A stretch of 64,000 nt of DNA from Thiotrichaceae bacterium (GCA_028688145.1 JAQTYU010000012.1:1-64000), one strand, 5' to 3'; counted from the stretch's first letter, positions 34,529-44,780 are shown. Translations and numbers: made by a program. Notes: a model not told the origin generated them from the letters alone.

Positions 34529-34939
34529 ATGAAAATCAAGTTATTACAATTATTGGTGGCGTTGAGTTTAGGGAGTTGTGGGTTTGCCTCTGCGACAGAG
34601 ATTCCCCTTTTAGGAGCAGGAAATCTCTTAAATAGTAAGGGTAAACATCAAGTTAGTACGGCAGTGTTTAATGGTGGCATTGCTGTCAACAGTCAAGCTG
34701 CTTTGATACAAGGTAATCAAGTATTAAGTGATGAAGTTGCGGTTACAGGTACGGTGCAAGTTCAAGCAGATCATGTGGGACAAAGCGCTGATGTCGTGGT
34801 CTATGCCGCTTATAAATATCGCCCAGCAGATAATCAAATCCTGTTCACCTTGGGGAATAGTGCTGGAAATTTAAGCATTCAAGCCTGGGATGGAAAAATA
34901 GAAAATCTGGCTGTTTTTCAGAAAGATGTCGTTTTATGA
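34529..34939 (+). CDS. small secreted protein of unknown function
   Basis: A 136-residue protein with a signal peptide (MKIKLLQLLVALSLGSCGFA, cut near SATEI). The start at 34529 is chosen for its AGGAAAA site and the clear signal. The mature part is beta-rich: AVTGTVQVQADHVGQSADVV, VYAAYKYRP, then ILFTLGNSAGNLSIQAWDGK and a final NLAVFQKDV. It looks like a single copy of a beta-sandwich unit from larger surface proteins, but I cannot name a family. It stands alone, before htpG. Confidence 0.6.
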   Translation: MKIKLLQLLVALSLGSCGFASATEIPLLGAGNLLNSKGKHQVSTAVFNGGIAVNSQAALIQGNQVLSDEVAVTGTVQVQADHVGQSADVVVYAAYKYRPADNQILFTLGNSAGNLSIQAWDGKIENLAVFQKDVVL

Positions 34940-34968
34940 GTAAAACTTGATGTTTCCATGTATAAGGT

Positions 34969-34993
34969 CAAGTTTCTCGCGCTTGGAAACTTG
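34969..34993. repeat. short hairpin after the secreted protein
   Basis: CAAGTTTC pairs with GAAACTTG across a 9-base loop. It resembles the CAAG/CTTG cores of family C elements. No T-run follows. Confidence 0.5.
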
Positions 34994-35182
34994 GATATAT
35001 TTTTTGCATCCAATTTCAAGCACGGGTGCGCGTGTTGCCAGTCTCAAAAACTTTTCACCTAAGTCTAATGGTTTTATGTTTGAAAATTACACTAATGATG
35101 CAGATTCCTCCAAAGATTTAATTTCTCCACCCCCCCAAATCCCCTGTTTTTTGGGAGAAAGTCCATGATCTGTTAAGCTTGC

Positions 35183-35210
35183 CTTGAAACTGCATAACTA
35201 TGCCTTATAT
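35183..35210 (+). promoter_or_regulatory. sigma-32-like heat-shock promoter for htpG
   Basis: CTTGAAA matches the -35 element exactly. After 13 bases CCTTATAT stands where CCCCATnT is expected. The start point would be near 35217, about 28 bases before the htpG ATG. htpG is a sigma-32 gene in other proteobacteria. Confidence 0.6.
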
Positions 35211-35244
35211 TGCCGTTAGGTTTTCTCACTTAAGGAGCTAATAA

Positions 35245-37149
35245 ATGACTGTTGAAGCACATAAAGAGACTTTAGGATTTCAAACTGAAATTAAACAAAT
35301 TCTCGATTTAATGATTCACTCGCTGTATAGCAATAAAGAAATCTTTTTGCGCGAGTTAATTTCTAACGCCTCCGACGCAGCGGATAAATTACGCTTTGAA
35401 GCCTTATCCGATGATGCCTTGTACGAAGGCGATTCTGAATTAAAAATCTGGATAGAAGTGGACAAAGCCGCCCGCACCGTGAGCATTCGTGATAACGGTA
35501 TCGGCATGTCACGCGAAGAAGTAATCAGCCACATCGGCACGATTGCCAAATCAGGCACGCGTGAATTCTTCAAAAACCTCACGGGCGACAGCGCGAAAGA
35601 CAGCCAATTAATTGGGCAATTCGGTGTCGGTTTTTACTCCGCTTTCATCGTTGCCGACAAAGTCACTTTAGTGACCCGCCGCGCAGGTTTATCCGCTGAA
35701 CATGGTGTGCGTTGGGAGTCCGTGGGTGACGGGCAATACAGCATTGAAACCTTGGAACGCAAAACCCACGGTACGGAAGTGACTTTGCATTTACGCGAAG
35801 AAGAAAGTGAATTCTTAGAAGAATACCGTTTGAAAGGCATCGTCAAGAAATATTCTGACCATATTTCCTTGCCCATCGTGATGCCAACCACCGAAACTGA
35901 CCCCGAAAAGAATGAAACCACGGTCAGCGAAGAAGTGCTTAACAGTGCGCAAGCTTTGTGGGCGCGCGCCAAGCACGAAATCACCGAAGAAGAATACAAC
36001 GAATTTTACAAACACGTTGCCCACGATTTTGAAGACCCCTTGGCCCATATTCACAACAAGGTTGAAGGCAAGCTTGAATACAGCAGCTTGTTGTACATTC
36101 CTGCGCGTGCGCCTTTTGATTTATGGGATAGACAGCAACGCCGTGGGGTGAAATTGTACGTGCGCCGCGTGTTCATCATGGACGACAGCGAACAATTATT
36201 ACCGCCTTATTTGCGCTTTATTCGCGGCGTAATTGACAGCAATGATTTACCTTTGAATGTGTCGCGTGAAATTCTGCAACACAACAAGCAAATCGAAGCA
36301 ATTCGTGGCGGCACCGTGAAAAAAGTGCTGTCCACTTTGGAAAACATGGCGGCGAATGAGCCTGAAAAATATGCGATTTTCTGGAAAGAATTCGGGCGCG
36401 TGATTAAAGAAGGCGTGTTAGAAGACCACGGCAACCGTGAAAAAATCGCCAAGATTATGCGTTTTTCCACCACCCACGATGACAATCCCACGCCTGCAAT
36501 TTCTTTAGACGACTACATCAGCCGCATGAAAGAAGGGCAAGAAAAGATTTATTACATCACCGCCGAAAGTTTTGCCTCTGCACAACACAGCCCACACATG
36601 GAAATTTTCCGCAAGAAAGGCATTGAAGTGTTGCTGTTGGCAGAACAGATTGATGAATGGTTAGTGATGCACTTGACTGAATATCAAGGAAAATCTTTGC
36701 AATCTGTCACCAAGGGGCAATTGGATTTAGGTTCGTTGGAAGATGAAGCTGAAAAGCAAGAAGTGGAAAAAGCGCAAGATGCGTTAAAGCCTTTGTTGGA
36801 CCGTTTGCAAGCCGCTTTAGTCGATAAGGTGAAAAGTGTACGGATTACCTACCGTTTGACCAGTTCGCCTGCCTGTTTGGTGGCGGATGATTCGGGCATG
36901 GATGCAAGCTTAGAACGTTTACTGAAAGCCGCTGGGCAAGCAATTCCTAGCACCAAGCCGATTATGGAAATTAATCCACAACATCCTTTAATCACGGCTC
37001 TGCAAGAAGAAACTGATGAAGCACGCTTTAAAGATTGGGCATTAATTCTGTGTGACCAAGCTTTGTTAAGCGAAGGCGCACAATTGGATGATCCTGCGGC
37101 ATTCGTGAGCCGTTTGAATAACATGCTGATTGCTATGCGGAATCGCTAA
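35245..37149 (+). CDS. htpG: molecular chaperone HtpG (bacterial Hsp90)
   Basis: A 634-residue dimeric ATP-driven chaperone. The N-terminal GHKL ATPase has [41 protein letters not shown] and [12 protein letters not shown]. The middle domain has RRVFIMDD and [18 protein letters not shown], with the catalytic-loop arginine region. The C-terminal dimerisation domain ends at MLIAMRNR. Length is standard. AGGAGC lies 10 bases before the ATG. It is a single-gene unit behind a sigma-32-like promoter; IS remnants follow. Confidence 0.97.
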   Translation: MTVEAHKETLGFQTEIKQILDLMIHSLYSNKEIFLRELISNASDAADKLRFEALSDDALYEGDSELKIWIEVDKAARTVSIRDNGIGMSREEVISHIGTIAKSGTREFFKNLTGDSAKDSQLIGQFGVGFYSAFIVADKVTLVTRRAGLSAEHGVRWESVGDGQYSIETLERKTHGTEVTLHLREEESEFLEEYRLKGIVKKYSDHISLPIVMPTTETDPEKNETTVSEEVLNSAQALWARAKHEITEEEYNEFYKHVAHDFEDPLAHIHNKVEGKLEYSSLLYIPARAPFDLWDRQQRRGVKLYVRRVFIMDDSEQLLPPYLRFIRGVIDSNDLPLNVSREILQHNKQIEAIRGGTVKKVLSTLENMAANEPEKYAIFWKEFGRVIKEGVLEDHGNREKIAKIMRFSTTHDDNPTPAISLDDYISRMKEGQEKIYYITAESFASAQHSPHMEIFRKKGIEVLLLAEQIDEWLVMHLTEYQGKSLQSVTKGQLDLGSLEDEAEKQEVEKAQDALKPLLDRLQAALVDKVKSVRITYRLTSSPACLVADDSGMDASLERLLKAAGQAIPSTKPIMEINPQHPLITALQEETDEARFKDWALILCDQALLSEGAQLDDPAAFVSRLNNMLIAMRNR

Positions 37150-37180
37150 GTAAAGAAACTGCGCCCCCAACCCCCTAAAG

Positions 37181-37424
37181 GGGAGGGCTGCGTCAAAGAT
37201 TTAAATCACGTTTTTAAATAAGCTGTTAAAGTAGATATTATTGTAACTCCCTCTTATGCAAACACTTTGCTTAAGAGGGAGGACTGGCTAATCAGACTTT
37301 CAACCCCTGCGCACATCTTCATGATTCCCTCGCTCACAGAACTCACCCCCGCAAACCTCAATAAGTTTAACCCAATACTCCGTAAAATACCCATCACCAA
37401 GGCTGAATTCGGTTTAGAGATTGC
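37181..37424 (-). mobile_element. ISAs1-family element, 3' end remnant
   Basis: The first bases, GGGAGGGCTGCGTCAAAGA, are the terminal repeat seen at 846 in the other orientation. The about 170 bases inward match the first element's 3' end. The translation contains ALVMGILRSIGLNLLRF, the typical late segment of ISAs1 transposases, and the SEGIMKM...SLLSKVFA tail. The 5' part is replaced by IS630 sequence. On the outer side it joins half of a family A repeat (CCCCCAACCCCCTAAAGGGG). Confidence 0.75.
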
Positions 37425-37757
37425 GCAGCTATCCGCCTTGTATCCACTTTCCAAACATATAAGCATTCGCCTTCTCCCTGCTAAGGTATAGTATTTCACT
37501 TTTAAAAAATAGACTGAGAGGGCATGATTAAAATTGTCAAATTGCTTCCCAATTTTTTTAAGCCGTGTTTTGATGATTGCCCAACAATTTTCGATGGGAT
37601 TCAAATCAGGCGAGTATGCTGGTAAGAAAACTAAGCGATATTGCGCTATGAGTTCTCTAGTCTTAGCTGACTTATGGATACTGGCATTATCAATAATAAT
37701 GACCTGTCCTTGAGATAGTTCTTTCAATAGCTGATGTTCTAGCCAATAGTTGAAGCA
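37425..37757 (-). pseudogene. IS630-family transposase, C-terminal fragment
   Basis: A DDE_3-type segment: WLEHQLLKELSQGQVIIIDN, ASIHKSAKTRELI and FLPAYSPDLNPIENCWAIIK, which hold the second Asp (DNASIHKS) and the final Glu (NPIENCW) of the DDE triad. The N-terminal half, including the first Asp, is missing and the C-terminus fuses into ISAs1 sequence. It cannot be active. Confidence 0.8.
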
Positions 37758-37880
37758 GAACTATCTGAGATACCAGCGGATTACATTTCGCGCTTTAGGA
37801 GCGGACAGAGACGAATTAGTCGTGGTTTTACATATTTTTTAGATGAAACCTATTTTTTAACTAACTGTATTTATTAATTT
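37758..37880 (+). other. short unassigned coding-like remnant
   Basis: One frame reads AELSEIPADYISRFRSGQRR and then ISRGFTYFLDETYF before a stop, with no start codon in reach. It looks like the 3' end of a lost gene between IS fragments. I cannot name a family. Confidence 0.3.
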
Positions 37881-37892
37881 TTATACCATCTC

Positions 37893-38000
37893 TTATCCCA
37901 AACTCAGGTTAAATAAGCTCCTGAAAACCATTCCCCCCATCGTGTTGTGCACTTTCATCGCACAATCAATAATACGATAACTTATAGGGTCGTTTTGCAT
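37893..38000 (-). pseudogene. GxxExxY-family protein, 5' fragment
   Basis: From the ATG at 38000 the frame gives MQNDPISYRIIDCAMKVHNT followed by MGG, the usual N-terminus of GxxExxY proteins (I..AM.VHN.LG). The GxxExxY motif itself is gone: the frame runs at once into AACTCAGGTTA, which resembles the end of the IS982-type elements at 55325 and 61640. The gene was cut by an insertion or deletion at that point. Confidence 0.65.
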
Positions 38001-38013
38001 GATTTTCCTTATG

Positions 38014-38083
38014 TTGTCAGAATCAGGATTTGCAGGATTAACCCCTAAATTCTTTAATTCTGAAAATCCTGATTCTGACAAAA
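38014..38083. repeat. inverted repeat, family D
   Basis: TTGTCAGAATCAGGATTTGC is matched inverted by AAAATCCTGATTCTGACAA with a short AT-rich middle. A longer copy is at 48416-48541. Confidence 0.8.
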
Positions 38084-38085
38084 CT

Positions 38086-38125
38086 AAAAAGCCCCCCTAA
38101 AATAAAAATTTCAGGAGGGCTTTTT
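38086..38125 (-). terminator. rho-independent terminator after tex
   Basis: AAAAAGCCCCCCT pairs with AGGAGGGCTTTTT across a 14-base loop. On the minus strand it lies 33 bases past the tex stop and exits into a T-run. Confidence 0.88.
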
Positions 38126-38157
38126 ACGACGTTTACAACGGCAAATCTAAGCGATTT

Positions 38158-40563
38158 TTAAGAAGGCTTACGATTCAAAGCGGCTGCTAATGCGCTTCCG
38201 AAAGCGGTATCCATTTCAGAAATCTTGTCGCCTGAAGAGAATTTCACGGGTTGCTTATTCGCGCCGCCGCCCGCATTAGAACGACCTTTGCCAGCCCCAG
38301 CACCGCCATCACGACGTGCAGGCTTATCACCTGAACGCGCAGCAGGCTTTTCCCCACCGCGATTGTCACGCGCAGGCGCAGCCGCACGCTCTTTGCCAGA
38401 ATCTTGCAAACGCATGGTTAAGGCAATCCGCTTACGTTTCAGGTCGATTTCCAACACTTTGACTTTGACCACATCCCCAGCTTTGACGATGTCCCGTGGG
38501 TCTTTCACATAGCTGTCAGACAAGGCAGAAATATGAACTAAACCATCTTGATGCACGCCAATATCGACAAATGCGCCAAAATTCGTGACATTGGTCACCA
38601 CGCCTTCTAACAGCATTTCGGGTTGTAAATCTTCTAATTTTTCAACGCCTTCTTGAAAATTAGCTGTTTTTAATTCGGGGCGCGGATCACGTCCGGGTTT
38701 TTCTAACTCATTTAAAATATCGGTCACAGTGGGGATTCCAAAATGTAGGTCGGTAAAATCGGCGGGGTTAAGTTTGCGTAAAAAAGCGACATCCCCGATT
38801 AAGCTGTGCAAGGGGCGTTGCGATTTTTCGGCAATACGTTTGACCACAGAATAGGTTTCTGGATGCACTGCCGAAGCATCCAGCGGATTGCTGCCGTTCA
38901 TAATCCGCAAAAAGCCTGCGGCTTGTTCAAAAGTTTTCGCACCTAAACGCGGTACTTGTTTCAGGTCATCGCGGCTGGCAAACACGCCATTGGCATCACG
39001 ATAACTCACAATATTACGAGCCAAGCCCGCATTTAATCCTGAAACGCGGCTCAAAAGTGGAATAGAAGCCATGTTCACATCCACGCCAACCGCGTTTACG
39101 CAGTCTTCCACGACCGCATCTAAGCTACGCGCTAATTGCGTTTGACTGACATCGTGCTGATATTGTCCCACGCCAATAGACTTGGGGTCAATTTTTACCA
39201 GCTCTGCGAGCGGGTCTTGCAAGCGTCGTGCAATCGAAACCGCGCCACGCAAAGACACGTCCAGTTCGGGAAATTCATTGGCAGCAAATTCGGAGGCAGA
39301 ATAAACCGACGCGCCTGCTTCAGAAACCACCAATTTTGACAGCTTCAATTCAGGATGTAGTTTAATCAGTTCGCCTGCTAATTTATCGGTTTCACGCGAT
39401 GCTGTGCCGTTGCCAATGCTGATTAATTCTACACCGTGCTTTTTGGCAAGCGTGCCGAGAACATGGATTGAATTATCCCAATCATTGCGCGGCGCATGTG
39501 GATAAATCGTGCTGCATTCCAATAATTTACCCGTGTTATCCACGACGGCAACTTTAACGCCTGTGCGCAAACCGGGGTCTAATCCCAAAGTGGCGCGAGG
39601 GCCTGCGGGAGCTGCCAGCAATAAATCTTTTAAATTCAGAGAGAAAACTTTAATCGCTTCACTTTCAGAAAGTTCACGCAAGCGCATTAAAATATCGACA
39701 TCTAAACTCAGGCGAATTTTAAATTTCCATGCCCAACGCACGCAATCGAGCAGCCATTTGTCGGCGGGGCGTTGCTGGTCTGCGACTTGGAAATAACGTG
39801 CAATTCTGCCTTCGCAAGGATGCGCGCTTAAACTGTCTTCATTTTCCAAAGCCAGATGTAAAGATAAAATGCCTTCGTTGCGCCCACGGTATAACGCCAG
39901 TGCGCGGTGTGAGGGAATATTTTTTAATAATTCGCTGTGCTCAAAATAATCAGAAAATTTCGCGCCTTCTTCTTGTTTGCCGTCCACCACTTTGGCGAAT
40001 AACCACGCATTTTCCCACCAAAATTCACGCATTTGCCCGATTAATTCAGCGGCTTCGGCAAATTTTTCCATGAGGATTTGGCGCGCGCCATCGAGTGCGT
40101 CTTTGATTTCTGCAATCCCTTTTTCAGGGTCGAGATAGGCGGCGGCAGCGACTTCGGGGGCAAGGGCGGGGTCGGCTAATAATCCTAAAGCTAAGGGTTC
40201 TAGTCCTGCTTCTTTGGCGATTTGTGCTTTGGTGCGGCGTTTGAGCTTGTAGGGTAAATATAAATCTTCTAATTCGGTTTTGGTGGCGGCGGCTAAAATC
40301 GCGGCATTTAATTCGGGGGTGAGCTTTTGCTGTTCTTGAATACTGTTCAGAATGGTTTCGCGCCGTTCATCGAGTTCTCGTAAATATCGCAGCCGTTCTT
40401 CGAGGTTGCGTAACTGGGTGTCGTCCAGTCCGCCTGTGACTTCTTTGCGGTAACGGGCGATAAAGGGAACGGTCGCCCCTTCGTCTAACAAGGCAATGGT
40501 GGCAAGGACTTGTGTTTCTTGTACCGAGAGTTCTTGAGCAATGCGCTGTGCAATCGTATTCAT
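38158..40563 (-). CDS. tex: Tex family RNA-binding transcription accessory protein
   Basis: An 801-residue Tex/YhgF protein, a nucleic-acid binding factor linked to transcription and, in some bacteria, toxin expression and stress survival. The order is: N-terminal helical Tex domain (residues 1-190, including [19 protein letters not shown]), a YqgF/RNase H-like domain ([20 protein letters not shown]), helix-hairpin-helix motifs ([20 protein letters not shown]), and an S1 domain ([20 protein letters not shown]). A basic Gly/Ala/Arg-rich tail follows, unusually long for the family, probably extra RNA contact. It is a single gene with its own terminator. Confidence 0.95.
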   Translation of the reverse strand: MNTIAQRIAQELSVQETQVLATIALLDEGATVPFIARYRKEVTGGLDDTQLRNLEERLRYLRELDERRETILNSIQEQQKLTPELNAAILAAATKTELEDLYLPYKLKRRTKAQIAKEAGLEPLALGLLADPALAPEVAAAAYLDPEKGIAEIKDALDGARQILMEKFAEAAELIGQMREFWWENAWLFAKVVDGKQEEGAKFSDYFEHSELLKNIPSHRALALYRGRNEGILSLHLALENEDSLSAHPCEGRIARYFQVADQQRPADKWLLDCVRWAWKFKIRLSLDVDILMRLRELSESEAIKVFSLNLKDLLLAAPAGPRATLGLDPGLRTGVKVAVVDNTGKLLECSTIYPHAPRNDWDNSIHVLGTLAKKHGVELISIGNGTASRETDKLAGELIKLHPELKLSKLVVSEAGASVYSASEFAANEFPELDVSLRGAVSIARRLQDPLAELVKIDPKSIGVGQYQHDVSQTQLARSLDAVVEDCVNAVGVDVNMASIPLLSRVSGLNAGLARNIVSYRDANGVFASRDDLKQVPRLGAKTFEQAAGFLRIMNGSNPLDASAVHPETYSVVKRIAEKSQRPLHSLIGDVAFLRKLNPADFTDLHFGIPTVTDILNELEKPGRDPRPELKTANFQEGVEKLEDLQPEMLLEGVVTNVTNFGAFVDIGVHQDGLVHISALSDSYVKDPRDIVKAGDVVKVKVLEIDLKRKRIALTMRLQDSGKERAAAPARDNRGGEKPAARSGDKPARRDGGAGAGKGRSNAGGGANKQPVKFSSGDKISEMDTAFGSALAAALNRKPS

Positions 40564-40667
40564 TGAAAGGTTTTTAGCTTAGGTTAAAAGGGCGTGCGTA
40601 TTATTAAAGTAAATGCTATTTATAGCAACCGCTTATTTTAATGTGTCCATCGGGGTTATATCTCTAA

Positions 40668-40853
40668 CGTAGGGTGTATAAGCGTAGCGTCATACACCTT
40701 AAACAAATTGAAAATAACGCACTACCGTTTGAAAAATTTGTTCATTCTGGTGCTTTATGAAACATTAAAACAAGCCCCTAAATCCCCTAAAGGGAACTTA
40801 AAATATCAAAAATAATTATTTAGTCTTTAGCCCCCTTGAGGGGATTGGGGGCT
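40668..40853. repeat. family B half-element and family A repeat
   Basis: 40668-40700 is one arm of family B (CGTAGGGTGTATAAGCG then CATACACCTT). 40772-40853 is a family A copy with arms AGCCCCTAAATCCCCTAAAG and AGCCCCCTTGAGGGGATTGG. No gene lies in the 440 bases between tex and gshB. Confidence 0.75.
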
Positions 40854-41004
40854 TATTTACACTAATTCTTGAAAGATTACGCGGCATTATAGCATTTTAT
40901 CAAACAGATAGTTAAGGCTATCTCTCTAATTTTAAACTAAATACTAGCAGACTGATAAAAAGTTCGCGTACAATGCCAAACCAGTAACCCCATTGGAGCA
41001 AGTT

Positions 41005-41964
41005 ATGACGATTCAGGTAGGCATCGTTATGGATGCGATTCAACGCATCAAAATTCAAAAAGACAGCAGTTTTGCGATGCTGTTAGCGGCACAAGCACGC
41101 GGTTGGACAATTCACTACATGGAATTGGATGACTTGTGGTTACGCGATGGCGAAGCCTATGCCAACATGCGTAAATTGCGTGTTCAAGACGACCCTGATG
41201 AATGGTTTTCATTTTTATCTCCCCCCCACGCCGCGCCCTTGCACAGTTTAGATGTAATTCTAATGCGCAAAGACCCGCCTTTTGATGCCGAATATTTAGC
41301 CGCCACCCATTTGTTAGAATTGGCTGAAGCCGCAGGCGCACTGGTGATTAACAAGCCGCAAAGTTTGCGTGATGCCAATGAAAAATTATTCACCGCATGG
41401 TTTCCGCAATGTTGCCCGCCCAGTTTGGTGAGCTGCAACAAAGCAAAAATTAAGGCGTTTTTAAACGAGCAACGCGACATCGTAATTAAACCTTTAGATG
41501 GCATGGGCGGCGCGTCGGTGTTTCGGATAAAGTACGGCGATGAAAATACCAACGTCATCATCGAAACCATCACCCATAATGGCAAACGCTTTGTGATGGT
41601 GCAACGCTACATTCCCGAAATTATTCACGGTGATAAACGTATTTTAGTGATTGATGGCGAGCCTGTGCCCTATGCTTTGGCGCGTTATCCCGCAGAAGGC
41701 GAATTACGCGGCAATTTGGCAGCGGGCGGGCGCGGAATGGGCGTGAGTTTAAGCGAGCGTGATTATTGGATTTGCCAACAAGTGGGCGCGAAATTGCGGG
41801 AAAAAGGTTTGATGTTTGTGGGTTTAGATGTGATTGGGGAATATTTGACTGAAATTAACGTGACCAGCCCCACTTGCATTCGAGAATTGGATAAACAGTA
41901 TAAGATTGATATTGCAGGACAATTATTGGATGCGATTGAAGCGAAATTACAGGCGGCAGGTTAA
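41005..41964 (+). CDS. gshB: glutathione synthetase
   Basis: A 319-residue ATP-grasp enzyme joining gamma-glutamylcysteine and glycine. The N-terminal domain starts IQVGIVMDAIQRIKIQKDSS. RKDPPFDAEYLAATHLLE, then VINKPQSLRDANEKL and VIKPLDGMGGASVF mark substrate and ATP binding. The C-terminal ATP-grasp residues are in RNLAAGG-like GNLAAGGRGMGVSL and FVGLDVIGEYLTEINVTSPT. I chose the ATG at 41005 with GGAG 7 bases upstream. Length is typical. gshA is not nearby. Confidence 0.96.
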   Translation: MTIQVGIVMDAIQRIKIQKDSSFAMLLAAQARGWTIHYMELDDLWLRDGEAYANMRKLRVQDDPDEWFSFLSPPHAAPLHSLDVILMRKDPPFDAEYLAATHLLELAEAAGALVINKPQSLRDANEKLFTAWFPQCCPPSLVSCNKAKIKAFLNEQRDIVIKPLDGMGGASVFRIKYGDENTNVIIETITHNGKRFVMVQRYIPEIIHGDKRILVIDGEPVPYALARYPAEGELRGNLAAGGRGMGVSLSERDYWICQQVGAKLREKGLMFVGLDVIGEYLTEINVTSPTCIRELDKQYKIDIAGQLLDAIEAKLQAAG

Positions 41965-41999
41965 ATTCGCTCGCGGGCTGACACGAGCGAATTCGAACA

Positions 42000-43487
42000 T
42001 TAAATCTGTTTAGACCATGCGTTTTTTGCAAACAAACGGGTTAAGGCTTTTCCCATCCAATAAATATCTTGTTTAAGACTGCGGGTGCGGGCATAGTGCG
42101 CTTCAATTAATAATTGTTCTTCAATGGGCAGCGAAGCCGCGCCTTTCACCAATTGGCAGGGACTGAGTAAACCTGCGGGCGCGGTGTCACGGACTTTTTC
42201 CCAAACTTCGATACCTTCCGTGGGTGCACTGGGGGTTTTCGGCATCACCCCGATTAAACGCAGGTCGCCGCGCACCACCGCCCATAATTTGGGTAAATGC
42301 CGAATCCAACGCACGCCTGCGCGCCATTCAAATAAATCACATAATTGCGCTTGACGCATTCCTTGTTCATTGAATTCAGCATGATTACTATACCAAGTGG
42401 TTTTTTGCAACAGCGTACGCGGCGATTGCCCTTTCCAATACATCATGCCTGCCAGCAATAATTGCAAGGGTGCAGTCAGCAGCAAGGCACACAAGGCTAA
42501 ACCTCGGTGTGTCGCTTCTTCAAATAAATGTCCGAAAGTTTTATGCGTGAGATCAGTCAACAAAAAACTGTTCACCACAGGAATTAGGCTACTGTTATCG
42601 ACCCGAATTAAATAATGTCCACTGACAATCGCATTACGGACATCTAAATATTTGCCGATATACGTGTCGGGCATGACTACGCTGTTTTCCAGCACCGTAC
42701 CGCAATCTACAATGCTGTGCCGATTGAGTACTACTTGTTTTAACAGCCGTGCTTCAGGGTGCACGCGACAACACGCGCCGACAATGCCGTGATTATTATG
42801 TGTGGTAAGCTTGCTGCTGCGCCCTATCCATAAATCAATATTGGCACGATAACCTGCTAAATCTAAATTATTGAATTCACCTGCTAAAACTTGCATATTG
42901 GTGGCATGGAAGTTTTTTAGTGAATCTAATAGCGCGACTTTGCCGCTGATTTCGACGCAAGGACAAAGCAGAATTTGTGGGGAGAAAATACGTTGATAAC
43001 CGAGAAAATCAATATCAGGAATCAGGCTACTTTGCTTGTTCCAAAAGACTACACCTGCATTTCGATCAGTCAATGTACCTGCAATAATCGGCATCTCTTC
43101 TGGACAGTGTTGGATTAATTTATCGGTTTGCCGCAAGAAACTGATGACTTCCAGATTGGAGAGAACATCACCGCGCAGTAATAAATAATGTCCCTCACTT
43201 AAACTGTCACCAAGACGTGTCAATAGGTCTCGAGGTGATTCCTCTCCACGACTGAGCATATAACTTAAGCGGATATTCCAAGCTTTGCCTTGTTGAAAAT
43301 GGGTTTCAATCAAATCGGCATCGGGGGAAATAATCAACACCGCTTCGGTAATTCCTGCCACTAAGAGGGATTCTAAAACATATTCTAATAAGGGTTTGGT
43401 CGCAATAGGGAGCAGGGCGACGGGCAATTTTTCAGTCAGTGGCAGCAGTTCAGCTCCCAGACGATCAGCGAAGATAATGGCTTTCAT
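42000..43487 (-). CDS. degenerate nucleotidyltransferase/sugar-transferase fusion
   Basis: A 495-residue protein. Residues 1-110 look like a sugar-nucleotidyltransferase (FADRLGAELLPLTEKLPVAL, then LLPIATKPLLEYVLESLLVA), but the usual GxGxR and PK of the active site read GAE and PV. Residues about 235-300 look like a left-handed helix (HPEARLLKQVVLNRHSIVDC, VMPDTYIGKY). A hydrophobic segment near 329-350 is followed by a part like the WcaJ/PglC initiating sugar transferases (HLPKLWAVVRGDLRLIGVMP), where the usual Asp-Glu pair before Leu-Pro is Arg396-His397. Both halves therefore seem to lack catalytic residues. A role in exopolysaccharide assembly is plausible but unproven. Confidence 0.65.
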   Translation of the reverse strand: MKAIIFADRLGAELLPLTEKLPVALLPIATKPLLEYVLESLLVAGITEAVLIISPDADLIETHFQQGKAWNIRLSYMLSRGEESPRDLLTRLGDSLSEGHYLLLRGDVLSNLEVISFLRQTDKLIQHCPEEMPIIAGTLTDRNAGVVFWNKQSSLIPDIDFLGYQRIFSPQILLCPCVEISGKVALLDSLKNFHATNMQVLAGEFNNLDLAGYRANIDLWIGRSSKLTTHNNHGIVGACCRVHPEARLLKQVVLNRHSIVDCGTVLENSVVMPDTYIGKYLDVRNAIVSGHYLIRVDNSSLIPVVNSFLLTDLTHKTFGHLFEEATHRGLALCALLLTAPLQLLLAGMMYWKGQSPRTLLQKTTWYSNHAEFNEQGMRQAQLCDLFEWRAGVRWIRHLPKLWAVVRGDLRLIGVMPKTPSAPTEGIEVWEKVRDTAPAGLLSPCQLVKGAASLPIEEQLLIEAHYARTRSLKQDIYWMGKALTRLFAKNAWSKQI

Positions 43488-43588
43488 AACGACACGGTTT
43501 TTAGAAAATAAGTGCTAAAATGAGCATGTAAAGCATCATACCTTACATGCTGTTGCAGCGCGTCAAAAAAGTCCGTGTTTTGTGGCGT

Positions 43589-44158
43589 TTATGGGGTAAA
43601 CGGCATAAACCCCATCGGGGCTGCCATACGGTTGACGTTGTAGCCCATGCCGCTGACGTGTGCATTTAACAAGCCCATTTGTGAACTCATGCGCGCCATA
43701 TCCGCACTCATTTGCCCCATACTGAATTTCATCATCGCCATATTGTCACCCATGCCGCCCATATCGCCGCGCATTTTAGAGACTTGTTCACTCATCACCA
43801 AAACATGATTGCTCATTTCAGGCATCACGCTGATAAAATCGCGCATTTTGTCCACTGCGTGCTGCATTCCTTCGACATTTTGGGCAACCGTCAAAAAGTT
43901 TTTACTCATGCCCTGCATGTAACCGCTCATATCTGTCATGTGGCGGGTGATACTTTTCATGTCGCTGGTCAAAGTCGAGATTAAATAAAACATCGCGCCG
44001 CATAACAACACCATGCCTAATAAAGTAAAACGAATAATTTGGGTGGTGCGCCGACCAATCCGAATGCTTAAATCTTCGCGGTATTTCATCGCATGATGAA
44101 ACTCGCGCATGGTGTTTTCTACAATTTCTGCAATTTCTCTGGGCGTAGCTTCCGCCAT
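43589..44158 (-). CDS. methionine-rich membrane-anchored coiled-coil protein
   Basis: A 189-residue protein with one membrane segment near residues 42-62 (IIRFTLLGMVLLCGAMFYLI) and a long helical region after it in which Met recurs every few residues (DMSGYMQGMSKN, MGDNMAMMKFSMGQMSADMA); about 30 of 189 residues are Met. The N-terminal part is short and cytoplasmic-like. I do not recognise a named family. It lies 24 bases after a DUF302 gene and is probably co-transcribed with it. Dense Met can bind copper(I) or resist oxidation, but neither is shown. Confidence 0.7.
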   Translation of the reverse strand: MAEATPREIAEIVENTMREFHHAMKYREDLSIRIGRRTTQIIRFTLLGMVLLCGAMFYLISTLTSDMKSITRHMTDMSGYMQGMSKNFLTVAQNVEGMQHAVDKMRDFISVMPEMSNHVLVMSEQVSKMRGDMGGMGDNMAMMKFSMGQMSADMARMSSQMGLLNAHVSGMGYNVNRMAAPMGFMPFTP

Positions 44159-44182
44159 AATTTTATCCCCCCGGTAATGAAA

Positions 44183-44578
44183 TTATGCGGTCTGCGCTAA
44201 CGCGTCACGGACACGCAATAAATGTTGTTTGACAGCTTCAGCTAAGGGTTTTGCCTGTGGATTATCCACCACGCTAAACATTGCAATCGGGTCAATAAAA
44301 CCCACGGTAATGCTATTGTCTTCTTCAACGCGCAATAATACATTGCAAGGTAATAACAGCCCAATATCAGGTTCTTGGGTAATGGCTTCGTGCGCTAATT
44401 TAGGATTGCACGCACCCAAAATACGATACGGGCGAATTTCAATGCCCAGTTTTTCTTTAATCGTGTTATGCGCATTAATTTCAGTCAGCACGCCAAAACC
44501 TTCTTGTTTAAGCGCGTCTTTAACTTTGAGGGTAATCTCTTCTAATGAACCGTGTAATGAAACATGAAAGCCATACAT
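44183..44578 (-). CDS. DUF302 domain protein, cytoplasmic form
   Basis: A 131-residue DUF302 protein without a signal peptide. The fold is marked by SLEEITLKVKDALKQEGFGV, then YRILGACNPKLAHEAI, IGLLLPCNVLLRVEEDN and PLAEAVKQHLLRVRDAL. DUF302 proteins are frequent in sulfur-oxidising bacteria, and their role is not settled. Two cysteines (GACNP, LPCNV) stand where family members usually have them. The Met-rich protein follows by 24 bases, and a second DUF302 gene diverges upstream. Confidence 0.88.
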   Translation of the reverse strand: MYGFHVSLHGSLEEITLKVKDALKQEGFGVLTEINAHNTIKEKLGIEIRPYRILGACNPKLAHEAITQEPDIGLLLPCNVLLRVEEDNSITVGFIDPIAMFSVVDNPQAKPLAEAVKQHLLRVRDALAQTA

Positions 44579-44780
44579 TTTAAGGATGCTCCTTGGAAGG
44601 GTAAGAACTATATTAGCGTATATTAATACGCCTTGTGGACAATTTACCAGATTTAGTCGTGATTACATCCTCGCTTTGAAAATGGAAGTTAAAACTATAA
44701 ACCCATAACATAAACTGATATACCTAAATTCTGATTAATGAGAAAATGGATCAGTTTCAACGAATTTAAAGGCTTATCTG

